This document shows positions 12,331 to 24,900 of a stretch of 64,000 nucleotides of DNA, one piece after another. Source of the DNA: Onchocerca volvulus (lineage: Eukaryota; Nematoda; Chromadorea; Rhabditida; Onchocercidae); the NCBI GenBank assembly GCA_000499405.2, contig HG738137.1, forward strand, positions 22,716,603 through 22,780,602. The letters run 5' to 3'. The position numbers and the translations under genes are program-made. The notes below the pieces were generated by a model. That model did no database searches, was not told where the DNA came from, and saw only the letters and a program-made list of their open reading frames with translations. The first letter of the stretch is position 1, and each line of letters opens with the position of its first letter.

Positions 12331-14040
12331 TCTTAAGCAAATTCTGCATTAGTTTTTTTTTTGCCTTTCAGTTGTTTTGATATTGAAAAATATGTAAGAA
12401 GATTGTAAAGCTTTTAATCAAAGTTAAATTGTATCCAAATTGCTTTGAATTAAAATGTAGAATTATGATCGAAATCAAAATTAGAACTTCATGTATATCG
12501 TTGCTTAAGCAGCATGAATTTTTCAAACTTAATTTCAAAATAAAAGAGAAGTAAAATTAAAACAACCTGAGATTAAGATAAGATCAGAAGTCTGAAAAGC
12601 TTGTACTCAAAATTTTAGCTCAACTTAAATAAAACAAGACGGATTAAATGAGAATAAAATCAAGGTATGAATAAAATTATTGAATTCAGATTAAAATATA
12701 TAATTATAGCTCGATGGAAAATTTTGAATTTAATATGCTCAGCTCACAATGTCGTTTACTTTATATTGCAATTAGTGCCCCATTCATTTTCAAATTTTTA
12801 CTTATAAATGAGCAATTGAAATCTTGACTGCTATGAACAGAGTTCAATTAAGAATTTTTATTTCTACTGATGTATTTTGTTTTCTATTTGCGTTGCTATC
12901 TTTTTGTTTTGGAAAAAATTTTGCATATTGTAAATAATCGAAAATCTCAAAAATCTAAATAATACATATGCATATAAATTTGTTTCATCATACTTAAATT
13001 TAAAACAGCTTTTCCTACTTTAACATCTGATTGAAAAAACTGAAATTTTTTCATAATTGTTGAAAGGATAGTTAATCCTCATATTTTTCGTTGATATCAT
13101 TTGCACAGATAATTCCATTTACTTTTTAAATTAAAAGTCTGCGATAGTTGTACTTTTTTCTGACTATTTCTGATCCTTAAGTTTTCGAGATACCCGATCA
13201 GTATTTTGGATAGAAAATTCAGCACTCAAGATTATTTTCTGCCAAATATTGTTACCTTAAAAAAATGGTAAAAAATAAAATGAAGTGAAGTGACATATGA
13301 ATTTGATTCGACTATGTGAGATACTTCTGGTTGCGATCTTGAGTATTTTTTCTTTGTTTTTTGCTCAATTTCAAATACTTACCGAAAACAGCAATTTAAC
13401 TGTCAGACTAATGATTTGAAGTAGACAATTGAAAAAGTGAAATATATTCATATAATTTACTTCGCTATCCTTTTATAAACTATTTTAATGAAACTACCAG
13501 GCGAGATTATTATCACTATTTGTAATATTCTTAATCATAATTTTTTTGAAAGCAATTGCTACATTTTAAACAATTTCAAATTTGATATATTAAGTAAACT
13601 TATTTTTGAATCGTTCATTCTGAGGGAAAATTGCGTCTATCTTTCATAAAGCATCGGAAGATGAGCATCTCTAATTTAAGCAACTGAACTTGCTGATAGG
13701 ATTGTTTTTTACTCTCGCATCACAATAACTGCTGTTACTGCCACTGTCAACACAATGGATGTTGTTCCTCCTTTTTTTGAAATTATGATAAACAAGAGAT
13801 GTTAAAGGTCGTGTGAAGCTACGACAGTCATTATAAACAAAGAATATTAAAGGTCAAGTAGCGCGACATAATTTCAAAGGGGTCAACAAGTTATAAGGAT
13901 AAATATATTTACCGCCAAAACGCTTCGATTCGCAGATAAATAAAATGGGGTCAACCAATCATGAGGCAATACATTAGAGATCAAGTAAAGAGGAGGAGAT
14001 CGAAGGATTTAAAAGGTCAGGATTTCGTGGACGAAGGTAC
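12331..14040. other. intergenic, no gene seen
   Basis: AT-rich sequence without a supported exon. From about 13790 short motifs recur: ATAAACAA followed shortly by TTAAAGGTC at 13787-13812 and 13832-13857, then GGGTCAAC twice (13879 and 13949 regions). The second is followed by CAATCATGAG, resembling a CCAAT element upstream of the H2B remnant. Confidence 0.5.
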
Positions 14041-14256
14041 TTTTTAGAATGATACAGTTCGTTAACAGTTCGGAATTCAGATCGACGCAGCAGTAGCATC
14101 AGTTCGACAATTTAGCTGTTCGACAATTCAGTTAAGCGATAAATGTCACTATTCATGTCAATAGAGGAAATAAGAGCAGCTGTTTTTTGATTTTCATCAA
14201 GAAAGTTTTTATTTCTCCAGATCTCTTATATTTCGCAGTAAAGAATTGCTAAAACA

Positions 14257-14815
14257 GTACCACCAAAGCCATCTTTTAAAAGAGCAAGAAAAAGCCATGA
14301 AATCGCAAAAAGTTCGCAGTAGTGATAAGAAGCGAAAGTCTCGACGTAAGGAATCATATTCCGCCTGTATCTATCATGTCTTGAAACAGGTTCATCCCGA
14401 TAAAGGTACGATTTTGGTTTGTGCAGGACTGTGATGAAACTTGCAGATACAACAGGTAAATAAAGAGAAAAATATTTGGATCTTTATAATGTGGAAAAGT
14501 AAAATTTCTGATAAATTATTGAACAAATATCAATGTTTTGTTTGATAAATGAGTTATAAATTCTTTTATTGCGTACTTTGCTCTAAATTGTTTTATAAAT
14601 CTGTCATTTTTGCAGGAATTTCTTCGAAGGCAATGTCGATCATAAAATCATTCGTAAATGATATTTTCAAACGTATTGCCGCAGAGGCAGGTCACCTGGA
14701 AACATGTAATGTCCAATGTCTGTGTAGTTTGAGATCTTCTGGAAGTAATATCATTCTTCTTGCTAGGAGCAAAGTTTTTCAATGAGGAAGAAAAGCTTTT
14801 AGAAAGTTCATTTTT
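14257..14815 (+). pseudogene. histone H2B pseudogene containing one intron
   Basis: Functional H2B packages DNA in the nucleosome. The N-terminus appears as PPKPS at 14260, but the start ATG has become GTA and a frameshift follows. The next frame carries KKRKSRRKESYS and VLKQVHPDKG, matching the H2B tail and helix alpha-1. After G the frame enters a 210-bp stretch (14406-14615) with GT at its start and TTTTTGCAG at its end. Coding resumes at 14616 with GISSKAMSIIKSFVNDIF and RIAAEAG, helix alpha-2 and the histone-fold core. A further frameshift near 14710 and an in-frame TGA precede a diverged alpha-C helix (FFLLGAKFF where LLLPGELAK is expected). Ordinary H2B genes lack introns, so the parent was probably an unusual intron-bearing H2B. 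Confidence 0.85.
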
Positions 14816-16339
14816 TGGAAATAGTTTTGATTGTTTTGATTTTTTTAATTTGATAATTATAATTTTCGTTGTTTTGATGCGTTATGTGCTATCTAGCTGT
14901 TTTTAATGAATAATGATAAAGACATGTGATACAGTTCTGCAATAATACCTTCTTTATTCATTTGTTCCCTAGTCAAGAATACCAGTAATGACTAAAACTT
15001 TATACTGAGATCGGTACTGTGCGGGAAAGTATCGAAAGATTTCGAAAAAGCCTAAATTGAACTAAGCAATATAGTGCATCGATAACAACCATTCAACGGT
15101 TAGATATATAAAATAGAATCATATCACTACTGATAGTATTCTTTATAATCAATAGATCGAAATATTTCCTATACTTGGCTATTTTTTTTAATTCAGCACC
15201 ACATCACAAAGTCAACTTCTCGTCTAAAGAATCTGATATAACTTTGAAAAAAAAAAAAAAAGACATCTGATTCCACGTTGTGTAATATTTTTATTATTTC
15301 TCAGGTTGTTGACAAAATTTCAATTCCTCGTTTGATTGGAGCACTTTTCAACTCGAGAGACTTTCAAAGGCCGAGTTTTCCACTTTTTTTTTGTCAAAAT
15401 GTACTAAATGTCTAGTAGATTTGAATTTTTTTCTTGCCATTACAATCATATTTTTTCTTCGATTTTCGGGAACTTGCTTAGGAATTAATTTATTGATTAT
15501 CTTACGGTCTTTAAAAGTTGTGTAATGTGAAAGTTGTAAGAAAAATGCAGTAGTATGAAAATCCTGTAATTTGTATGAAAATTGTTTAGAAAAACCAAAA
15601 GAATCACATAAGCAAATGAAAAACTTAGATAGAATTTTTCTTTGTCATAGTTTTCAATTTAATTTGGAAACAAAACTTCACTTCAAAAGTTGTGAAAGAT
15701 TAAGAACGAAATGATTCAAAAAAACAATTAAAATTTAATAAAGTTTTTTCAACAAATGAAAAAAAAGAAGGATGAAATTTTTTGATATTTTTTCAATAAT
15801 CGAACAGTTATTTTCTATAGCTTATTAAATGGTGTTAGAAGACGAGTTATCCGTAATTAATATGTATTCAAGAAGTTTCAGAAAAACTTGTATATTATTG
15901 AAAAATTTTATTATTACTCGTTTTTCAATTACTCAAAATTTTTGAACATTCATATCTATAAAATTTCGAATTTCTATAGTTTTATAGAACTTTAAGCTAA
16001 TTAATAGGAACACATCTCCAGCATCAAGTTTAAATATAAATATTATTTATTTTATCCAAGCAGTAAAAGCACTGAAAAATTGACTTCAGTTTGTCATTCC
16101 GACTTTTTTATTTCTATAGTCACAAATTAGAAAAAACTTTTCCATTTACTGTCATTCTTTCAATTTATCAAAATTCATTTATTTAAGCAAATTTTATCAC
16201 TATAATTTAAAAATTATAAATGAAAAGTTTTTCGAAAATCGATTCATTATCTTTTGTTACAAGCTGATTTGCGATTTATTAATCATTTTGTCTTCGGTAT
16301 TGACTAACATACATTATTATTCAATGTCATATTGTTGCA
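14816..16339. other. intergenic, no gene seen
   Basis: AT-rich spacer with short homopolymers; no exon or RNA gene recognised. Confidence 0.6.
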
Positions 16340-17449
16340 ATGGAACATAAAGCGCCGATCAAAATAACACCCATAGGTTCAGGTAACTGGGATTCAGCGA
16401 TTGCACTGATTGTTGGACGGAATGCCCAGAAACATGACGATCATTTTGCTGTAGAAGTTCTTATGTGGGTCCATGAAGAGAAAGTAAACGGAAAGAGACT
16501 TACTGAAATCATAAATACGCAACATGAAAATGTCAAATACCTGCCAGATAAAAAATTACCAGTGAATGTGATAGCTGTTGCAGACTTAGTGACAGCTTGT
16601 AGAGATAGCGATATACTTGTCTTTGTGACACCACATCAGTTTGTGGAAAATGTTTGCACTCAGTTAAAGGGTCGTTTGAAAAAAGACGCTTTGGCTATTT
16701 CACGCATCAAAGGTTTTCTCGTAGATAAGAAAGAAGGTACGATTCGTTTGGTGTCTGAAGCGATTCGAGAATTGCTGAATATCGACGTCGCAGTATTGAT
16801 GAGAGCAAACGTAGCTCAGGATGTGGCAAATGAAGAATTCTCTACGGCAACAATTGGCTATAAAGGTCGAAAAGAAATGTGGCCGATATTGAAAAAATTG
16901 TTTGAAAGTGAGAGTTTCCGGGTTAATTTAACTGAAGATTCGAATACTGTCGAGTTATGCGGTGGTCTAAAAAATATAGTAGCATGTGCAGCTGGTTTCG
17001 CTGATGGCTTCGGATACGGTAGTAACACAAAAGCAGCTATTATACGGTTAGGATTGTTGGAAATCATTATATTTATCGAGTTGTTTTATCATTGTTCAAA
17101 TATTCGAACATACTTTGAAAGTTGCGGCATAGCTGATCTCATAGCATCGTGCACTTCTGGCCGCAATCGTAAAATATGCGAAGCGTTCGTTAAAACGAGA
17201 AAATCGATCGAGGAATTGGAACGAGAAATGCTGAATGGACAAAGTGTTCAGGGCCCAATAACTGCTGAAGCAGTCTTTATAATGTTAAACAAGCACGACA
17301 TGCTATCAAGATTTCCGTTATTCGTTGTGGTACATAAAATATGCCAAAAAGAACTTTCACCCAGTCTTCTGATAGAATGTCTTCGACAATGCAAAAATAA
17401 GCTACCTAATAATCAAGTGGGAATTCAGTTATCATTAGTTATCAATTAA
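16340..17449 (+). CDS. glycerol-3-phosphate dehydrogenase (NAD+)-like single-exon gene, probable retrocopy
   Basis: The family interconverts dihydroxyacetone phosphate and glycerol-3-phosphate with NADH in the cytosol. The 369-residue ORF aligns end to end with eukaryotic GPDH: a Rossmann start (GSGNWDSA at 13-20), INTQHENVKYLP (59-69), KNIVA (211-215, with the conserved Lys-Asn pair), KAAIIRLGL (231-239), SCGIADLI (261-268) and SGRNRK (273-278, with the Arg-Asn pair). Lys124 is also kept. Odd points: the third glycine of the dinucleotide-binding GxGxxG is Asp18; MGAN is MRAN (Arg155); SLIKG is SRIKG. It has no intron although every neighbouring gene is cut into exons of about 100-250 bp, so it looks like a processed copy that is still open. 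No poly-A tail or target-site duplication was seen. It may be a divergent functional gene, a pseudoenzyme or a young pseudogene. Confidence 0.88.
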   Translation: MEHKAPIKITPIGSGNWDSAIALIVGRNAQKHDDHFAVEVLMWVHEEKVNGKRLTEIINTQHENVKYLPDKKLPVNVIAVADLVTACRDSDILVFVTPHQFVENVCTQLKGRLKKDALAISRIKGFLVDKKEGTIRLVSEAIRELLNIDVAVLMRANVAQDVANEEFSTATIGYKGRKEMWPILKKLFESESFRVNLTEDSNTVELCGGLKNIVACAAGFADGFGYGSNTKAAIIRLGLLEIIIFIELFYHCSNIRTYFESCGIADLIASCTSGRNRKICEAFVKTRKSIEELEREMLNGQSVQGPITAEAVFIMLNKHDMLSRFPLFVVVHKICQKELSPSLLIECLRQCKNKLPNNQVGIQLSLVIN

Positions 17450-20400
17450 TTAATAAATTCTGGTAATGTAAAAGTGAAAATTCTTTCTATTGCATCCGGT
17501 CAATATTCCTAGAATAAGGCTATTTAGTAATATTTACATTTTCCATCTGTTTTTGACAATCTAGAAGAGATCATCACAACTGATCAACAAATTATATTTA
17601 TTGGTCGGAACAAATAAGCAATTAATGAAAGAAACAAACAAATCATTACAACTTCAACATAACAAAGGAAGAAGAAAGTGAAAGAAATGGATTGAAATTA
17701 TCAAAAATTCATATTTTTTTTGTTTATTTGAATCGAAGAATGATTCTCATATCTATTATTCATAAATTTGCTAGAATTCAATCGTTTAATACTTTGATTC
17801 AATTGCGAAGATTTATTTGAGTGATTAAACTAAATATTTTTCCTGGAGTTTCACAACATCCCACTAAAAATTTTCTTGAAGTTTTTTCACAGTAATTTAA
17901 AGAGAGCTCTCCAAGCCAGCTTTCTATAAACGTCTCACTAAAGTTCTTTCATGAAGAATATTTTTATTACAAAGTTATCGAAAGTATAATGTTGGATTTT
18001 TTGTTCTTCTTGGCTGTTTAAAATTGAGGAATAACAAGAATTTTCATAAATTTCATAGTACACATACTTCATCAAAATTATTCAGGAAATTTTCACAGTG
18101 TATATGTCTCATCAAAATCATTCAGGAAGTTTTGAATTTATTCAAATAATGCATGGATTAATTTGATCATCTCAGCAATATTTATCAGATGAAACGAACC
18201 TTGAAATAATATTAAAATTTCAAATCATTAGACAACAATTAAAGATGAGTTAAGTGCCCGAAATAGTTTGCTTAGACTCATCAGTCAATGATTTTTGTTT
18301 CCTTCAAAAAGATCAAAAGAAATTCCTTAATGAACAAATTGAAATAGAAGCGGTACACTATTTCGAAATCTCTACTCCTCAATCAATTAAGTGTTTGGAA
18401 AAAATTTGACAAAAAAAAAAAAAAAAAAATATTGTATTTTAACTGAAAAAAGCAAGGTAGATCTTTTGATAATTTTGCTTCAGATAAAGGATTTATCAAA
18501 TTGTATGTATTAATTAAGAATGGATTAAAAATTGATTGTCATTGATATGATTTCCAAGTCTAGGAATTGCACGGGAGAATATGCTAATATTTCTTTGATC
18601 CCTTTATAACAGGTTTTTATTGCCTGCCAATTAATTGGTTTCCGTTTGATGAGAATGACTTAATCATACGCATTTACTCATATCTACTGGATTTTAAGTA
18701 GTTTTTGCAAATGCTCATGTTAGTGCTTTAAAATTTTGATATTGATAATATTATCTGAATTTTTTATTTCATCTTTATTATAATACAATCACAATCACAA
18801 CCATCATTACTCTCACCAAAATCGCCACAAACACAGTTTTTTCTTCGAGCATAAATACTTGATGGACCTAATTTTCCCTCCTTTTGCTTTACTTTTTCAT
18901 TTTCAAAAATTATGGGTAAATGAATTTTTGGTTATGAAAGTCATATTAGTTATGAAAGTAAATAAGTAAAACAAAACATTGGTGTGAAAGAGGCAATAAC
19001 ATTATGCAAATTGTTTTCAGCAGAAAATGTAACCCAAATTCAGAATTTGGATATACTATTTATGAAATAATTAGTAAATTTCGTGAAAGGAAATGAGAAA
19101 GAATTATGGCGTAGTCGACCGGAACTAAAATAAGTAAATTCAATCTATTTTTTAATTACTCTTCAAACATTTAAATACGAAATTCTTCATAGCTTCTACG
19201 TTGCGTTTATTATAGTTTATATCAAATTCTTATTGATTTATCACAATTTTTATAAGAATCTATTTCTAAATTCTGAGCAGAATGTTATTGATGCTTTCTT
19301 GTTTCACTTTTTTTTTTTTTTCAGTATCTTAAAATCTATAATTTTTTCAAATATCTCAAATGAAACTTCGCGCAATAAAAGTTTGTGATGTCCCTTATCT
19401 TAAAAATTTGCAATAATAGCATTAGAACACTAGAAATAAACAGAATTTTATCATCAGTGAAAATTATTCTTTTGTTTCCATTTTTTCCAGAATATCTTCT
19501 AGTTTTATATTTGAATGTTTTTAGCATTTATATTTTCATCAAAAAGAATTGATTTTTTTCCGTAATATGGTCGGATATTCTTAGCAGTCTGATCTCTCAT
19601 TTAAATATGATCTAATTCTAAACAGCTGGAATAGTCCCTCTAAAACATTCCGAAATAAACACCCAAAAGCATTATATTTTCGTTCTTATTAGATTTTGCT
19701 ATTGCATAAATGATGACAAAAGCAATTATTACCGAGATTCATTTTGATTAGTGCAAACAAATAAAAATTCTATACATACTAGTGGTGATTAATACATAAT
19801 CGCACAGTCTGATTAAAACAATGCCAAGTAACGAATTTAGATCAAAAATGATCAAGTAAACAAAAAAAAGACAAAAAAGAAAAAATACCTAAAAAAATTC
19901 TGTGTCTTTTTTCTAAGTTTACAAAGAGTATTTAAATTTGCAATCTGTGTTATTATTTGACAGTTCGAGGGCGGGAAAATTTGAAATTTTCTGAATAATT
20001 GATTTGAACAAATCTGACGTCTTATAAAATAACAGAGATTAAATGCATGATACGTGGTAAGGATCTAAGAGTACGAAAAGTTGTTTAAATGCTTTTTGTA
20101 ACTGTCGTTCTTCCTTCGCTCCATGCCTCAATGCTACTATTGATCCACTATTGAACTGTTTCCTGATGAAATGTCTTCTTCGTACTGTTGACCGCTCCTT
20201 CTCCGTCAAACCGTCCTCAGAATTGAATTTTAACTGAAATTACCCCAAAGTCTTCTCCTTTTAGACCCTCCTGGGACTCATGGACCGTTCTGAAACAATT
20301 TACCCGCTATATGATCTTTTCGGCTCTTTGATCCCTTTAAAACTAATATTTACCTCGTTCACATTTCTTCATACCGAACACAAATAATTACATTTGTTCG

Positions 20401-21952
20401 GTTTTGCCGACAAGGTAGATCAAAAATTTGAGATCGGTTTGCTGAGATATGTTGAAATATTACAGTAGGGTAATTTGAACATTGTTGCTAGTGATTTCGC
20501 GCAAGTTTGGCTTAAAAAAAAGCTCAATATTTATTCCTATAAAATCTTTGATTATTCACGGCATATAATTTATTGTAACTTATAAAACTAATTAAGAAAT
20601 GATAAATCAGATTAATAATGGTCTTGATAATTATGATCACCAGTCACTGATTAGTTATCGATTAGATTAATTTCTTTATTTATCAAACTTAATCCGACAG
20701 ATTGTACTTTTAATTACTTAGTTTTTTGATCATTCTGGTTGAATATGATACATATACTTTAGTTGTTTAATTATGTTTTAGTTTCAGTTATATTGAAAAA
20801 TTAAAGTTATTCTCATTCGAAATATAAGAGTTTTGAAAATGTTCAAATATCATAACAATTTATTGTAATTATCTTGCAATAAAATGATTTAAAATTCTAT
20901 ACTTATCTAATTTGTTTATAGATATTGAGAGATTATTAAATGGCCTTGTTATATTCTATTATTGTTTCTTTTTCTAATTTACTTTACTTTTTCTGTTTTT
21001 GCGAAAGTTGTGATATTCAGAAATATTAATGATCATAGTTATCAGATGCTGAATTTTGTTTTCACTTATTTTGTTCAGTGAATTAATCATTTTTTATTGC
21101 TTATCGAATTTTTTGAATTCGTGTTTTTCTCATATTTTTCGCCTAAATTTTTAGGTTTAATTGCTGCTCCTAATGACTTTGATGTTAATTTAATTGTTAA
21201 TTTGATGTTAATTTCTCAAACTCTTTTTTAATGATTCTTTTCCAAATGAACTTAAATTGCAGGAAAAGCAATCACTTTTATTCATTTGAAATAAATTTTA
21301 TTATATTTTTCAAACTAATATTAAATAAATAATAGAGCAGTGAGCAATTTGAAATATTGCAAATTAATTATAGGATTATGTTTAAAAACTACCCAAAAGT
21401 AACGGTAACATTAAATGTTCCTTGAATTAATTTTCAGAAAAGTTTGGGATGGAAGAACTGAAATTTTTAATCGATTTTCATGATGTTTGGCTGTGTCATC
21501 CTCTAAAAGATAAACCCATTCCTGGTTGCAGGATTGATGATGTACAAAACTCCCTATTCAGCAAAAATCAATAAAATTAAAAATACTTTCTGTAAAGAAA
21601 TGAAAACCCTTAACAACGATAGTTTTGCATCACCATCACACAATCTATGTTTCTTTTTTTCTGGATCTTAGTATCAATTTAGATAACAGGAAAAGAGATA
21701 ACTTGTTTCAATAAAGATAAATTCGTCTGATAGCAATGCAAGATCATCACTAATTAGTATATGAATTAAATAAATAAATAAGGTAAAAATTTATGGACTC
21801 TTAGATGAAAGGAACTAACTATAATAATTAAGCGATACATACTTAAATATCTTATAATCATTTCCAGGAAACCTTCAACAATTGTTAATTTTCAATAAAT
21901 AAAATTACAATTGTAAGAAATTAAACAAAACACTACTGACGAATGTTATTTG
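17450..21952. other. intergenic, no gene seen
   Basis: About 4.5 kb of AT-rich sequence with scattered homopolymers. A GC-richer island at about 20090-20300 has a cysteine-containing frame on plus (starting near CNCRSSFAPCLNATIDPLLN) but no start codon or splice context, so I do not call it. Confidence 0.6.
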
Positions 21953-24900
21953 TTATATGATGTTGTCATTATCATGATGTCCCCTTCTTTCTGGTAATAA
22001 AGTTCGTAGTTGGATTGCCTTGACATCTGACCAAACACTTCGATTGGTAAAAAATTCCATTCCAGTTAATAATTCTATATCGCGCATACGAACTGTATTG
22101 TCATAGAGATATTCCGAAGATTTCTATAAAAAAAAAAAAAACAGTACTCACTACGAGAAAGATAAGATATATTTACGATAATAGAATTAAAGTAAGTCCA
22201 AAAGTGCCGTGATCACTAAATGCATTTAAAAGTTTCAAAACTTTTTAAAACGCTGACAATATCTTCTATTTTCTAATATTATAAAAATTTATCGACCAGT
22301 TTTTAGGTTAATTATAAATATTTTTATTGATCTGGATTTTTTCAATTTTTCGAACTATACATTTATTTGAGTTGAAAACAAGTCCAATTTTCATCTAGAA
22401 GATAAGAATAATCGAAATTATCAGTCTTTTATCTTTTCAATTATCAATCAAATCATTTTAAAGTGGGTATTACTTTAATTGAAAATATCCCATATTCTAA
22501 CAAAAAGTACACATTTTTTTCGGCATAAAATTAAATGCATAAATTATCTTACCAAACAGTTTAAGTTTCTGCCTTTGACAGGTAATATGTATGGGATAAA
22601 GACTACATCCTTACATAGAGTATGACTGATTAATACATCATTTTCGCACCACATAAGCACGAAGAATAAGTGTGACGGATTACTTTTCCTGGAATTTGGT
22701 ATTCATTTGAAGAAGAAAAGTAGTGGCCTAAATTAAATGTTCGGATTGTTGGCCAAGAAATAAGATATGAAACTAACCTATAAGCTAGCGTAAGTATACA
22801 AAGTTTATCCGTAAACTAAATGTAAACAATGAGAATCATAAATGGCTGGCATTATCAAAGGACAAATTGAGTACCTGATGAAATCGTCACTGTCGCGTAC
22901 TCCATCCCCATCTTGATCATATATTGCACCAGAGAAGAATCGTAAGTTACCATACTTGGCCAAATATTCAGCTGTTTCATTTAAAACAAATTGCCAAATT
23001 CCTGAAGGCTTTTTCCAATTTAGCAATATCTGTTGCATATTTTAAAGTATTTAACTTTCTATTAAAGATATCGCCAAACGACTAGATAACTCTAAATTAT
23101 AGTCAATTTTGCATAACATACCATCAGCAAAATCTTTTGGTACAGGTATTCGAGTCAAATCAAGCGTACTATAACGATCTGAAATGACATCTATAATTTT
23201 ACAAAATTTCAAACATGAACAAACTTAAAGAGATAAATGAATGAAATGGATCATTAGAATTATCTGACTATTTGTGGACTTTTAGATTTTTGCAAATTAT
23301 GGATTTCCTAAAAGATGCTTACATTATGAATGACTTGTTACATATAATCGGTCTATCGGTCAGATCATCGCAGTGAACTCGATCGAATGGCTTTAGCCAA
23401 CTTATTTAAAGCCTTTTGAGATATTTCGACTAGTCAGTGTTCATTATGAGTTGTTTTATAAGCAATAGAAAAATGAGTTACCAAGGTTTCCGAATAACGA
23501 AATTAGCGTGTAATTTTTGTTCTTTGAAGTTTCACATGAATTCGTTTGATTGACATTTTCAATATAAGTCATACAATTTTCGCTGAAACAAATAGTCCTT
23601 TTAACTTTTGCAGGACATATATATGCCAATAAGTACATTTCTTCACTATATCGAAAACATTACTTTGTCTCGTGCATCCACATAGTATTCTTCAGGATAC
23701 CTTCTACCATGATTGTTTTTTGTAGCTTCTTATCAAAATATATGATTGCGTTACATAGTTGTAAGCTGCAGAGTTGGCCCGGAAAATCATAAGCAGCACT
23801 GACAGAGCTATGTAATGTCTTTGGACAATTTTGATAGATATCATCCATCAGCTGAATCATATGAAAATATTGGAAAATAAGTAAAAAATTGAATTATTAG
23901 TTGCTATGGATATTTGCTAATTACTATGATTTACTTTGGATATATTTCCGTTCCTTATTCTTGCTACATCAGACATCATTCATAAACAACAGATAAAATT
24001 ATGAAGGAGAAAAGGCAAAGTGTAAGGATTGATAATTTCAGTTCAACTTCAGCAATATCTGTAACTGTATGCTGTTCAGAATTGTTTTAAATTAAATTTA
24101 AATTGATTGATTCTCGCAAATGATACAAGAAATTACCGGGCAATCATGTGAGGAATTACAAGTTTTTATGTTTATCTGATCAGTGCATTGATTTGGTGGA
24201 TGATCGATAGATGTTACCGGAAAATTTGGCGGATTGCGGAGTGCAGTGAATAGAGTACCGTTAGTTCCATTATTTGGTGCCGCATCAATTCGTAACAAAT
24301 CTTTATGAAAGAGTGATTATGGAAGACTTATTTTTTAAAATTCAAAAGAATATCATAAGTCGAAATTTCCAACTGACTCCACCAGAATAATAAATAATGT
24401 TCTGCCTTCTACTGCGCAATTATTCCGATGTTATTACAACACTCTACAGATGTAGAACACAAACTGACAAATTCATTTTTTATCTACATTCATTTTGACT
24501 TCTAACATGAGAAACTTACGTGCGAATAAATTGTAAAGCTCAATGTTCTGGAATTCATTGATCTCCCGGTTCTGCGCAATATCAGGGCCGACAGCGATGA
24601 AGATAGCTCGCATGCTGACGATTCGATTATCGAAACCGTGGTCGCCGAAAAGTTTGTACGATTCTTTCTCTTCATCTGTTCTTAAAATAAGAAAAGTTTT
24701 TCGCATTTTCTAACATGGTTTGAAATATACTTTTATCGATACTATTAAATATCTTTTCGAAAGTTATATTTGCCGAAAGATTAGTTCGACTTATTCTGGA
24801 TTAGCTTAACAGATAATAAATTATGCGGAATAGCTCGAGATTGCTAAGTTGTAACTGAAATTCAGGTAACTATATGTATATATATAATGTTTAATTGTGG

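Noticed and set aside
7361..12349. Minus-strand frames of both duplicates (PQEFAGLLLFIGKL-like) as a Pif1/Helitron helicase relic
   Set aside because: The resemblance is limited to a few residues, frames are broken in both copies and no other helicase motif appears in order.
22805..23038. Extending ENPP exon 15 upstream to include the frame from 23038
   Set aside because: Only the acceptor CCTTCAG at 23002 keeps phase with the preceding exon and aligns with the ENPP family; the longer form would need an out-of-phase join.
23456..23638. A stop (TAA) inside the ENPP gene near 23660 as evidence of a pseudogene
   Set aside because: An 81-bp intron from GTAATG at 23663 to TTTGTTTCAG at 23583 removes the stop, keeps phase and restores the family's paired cysteines.
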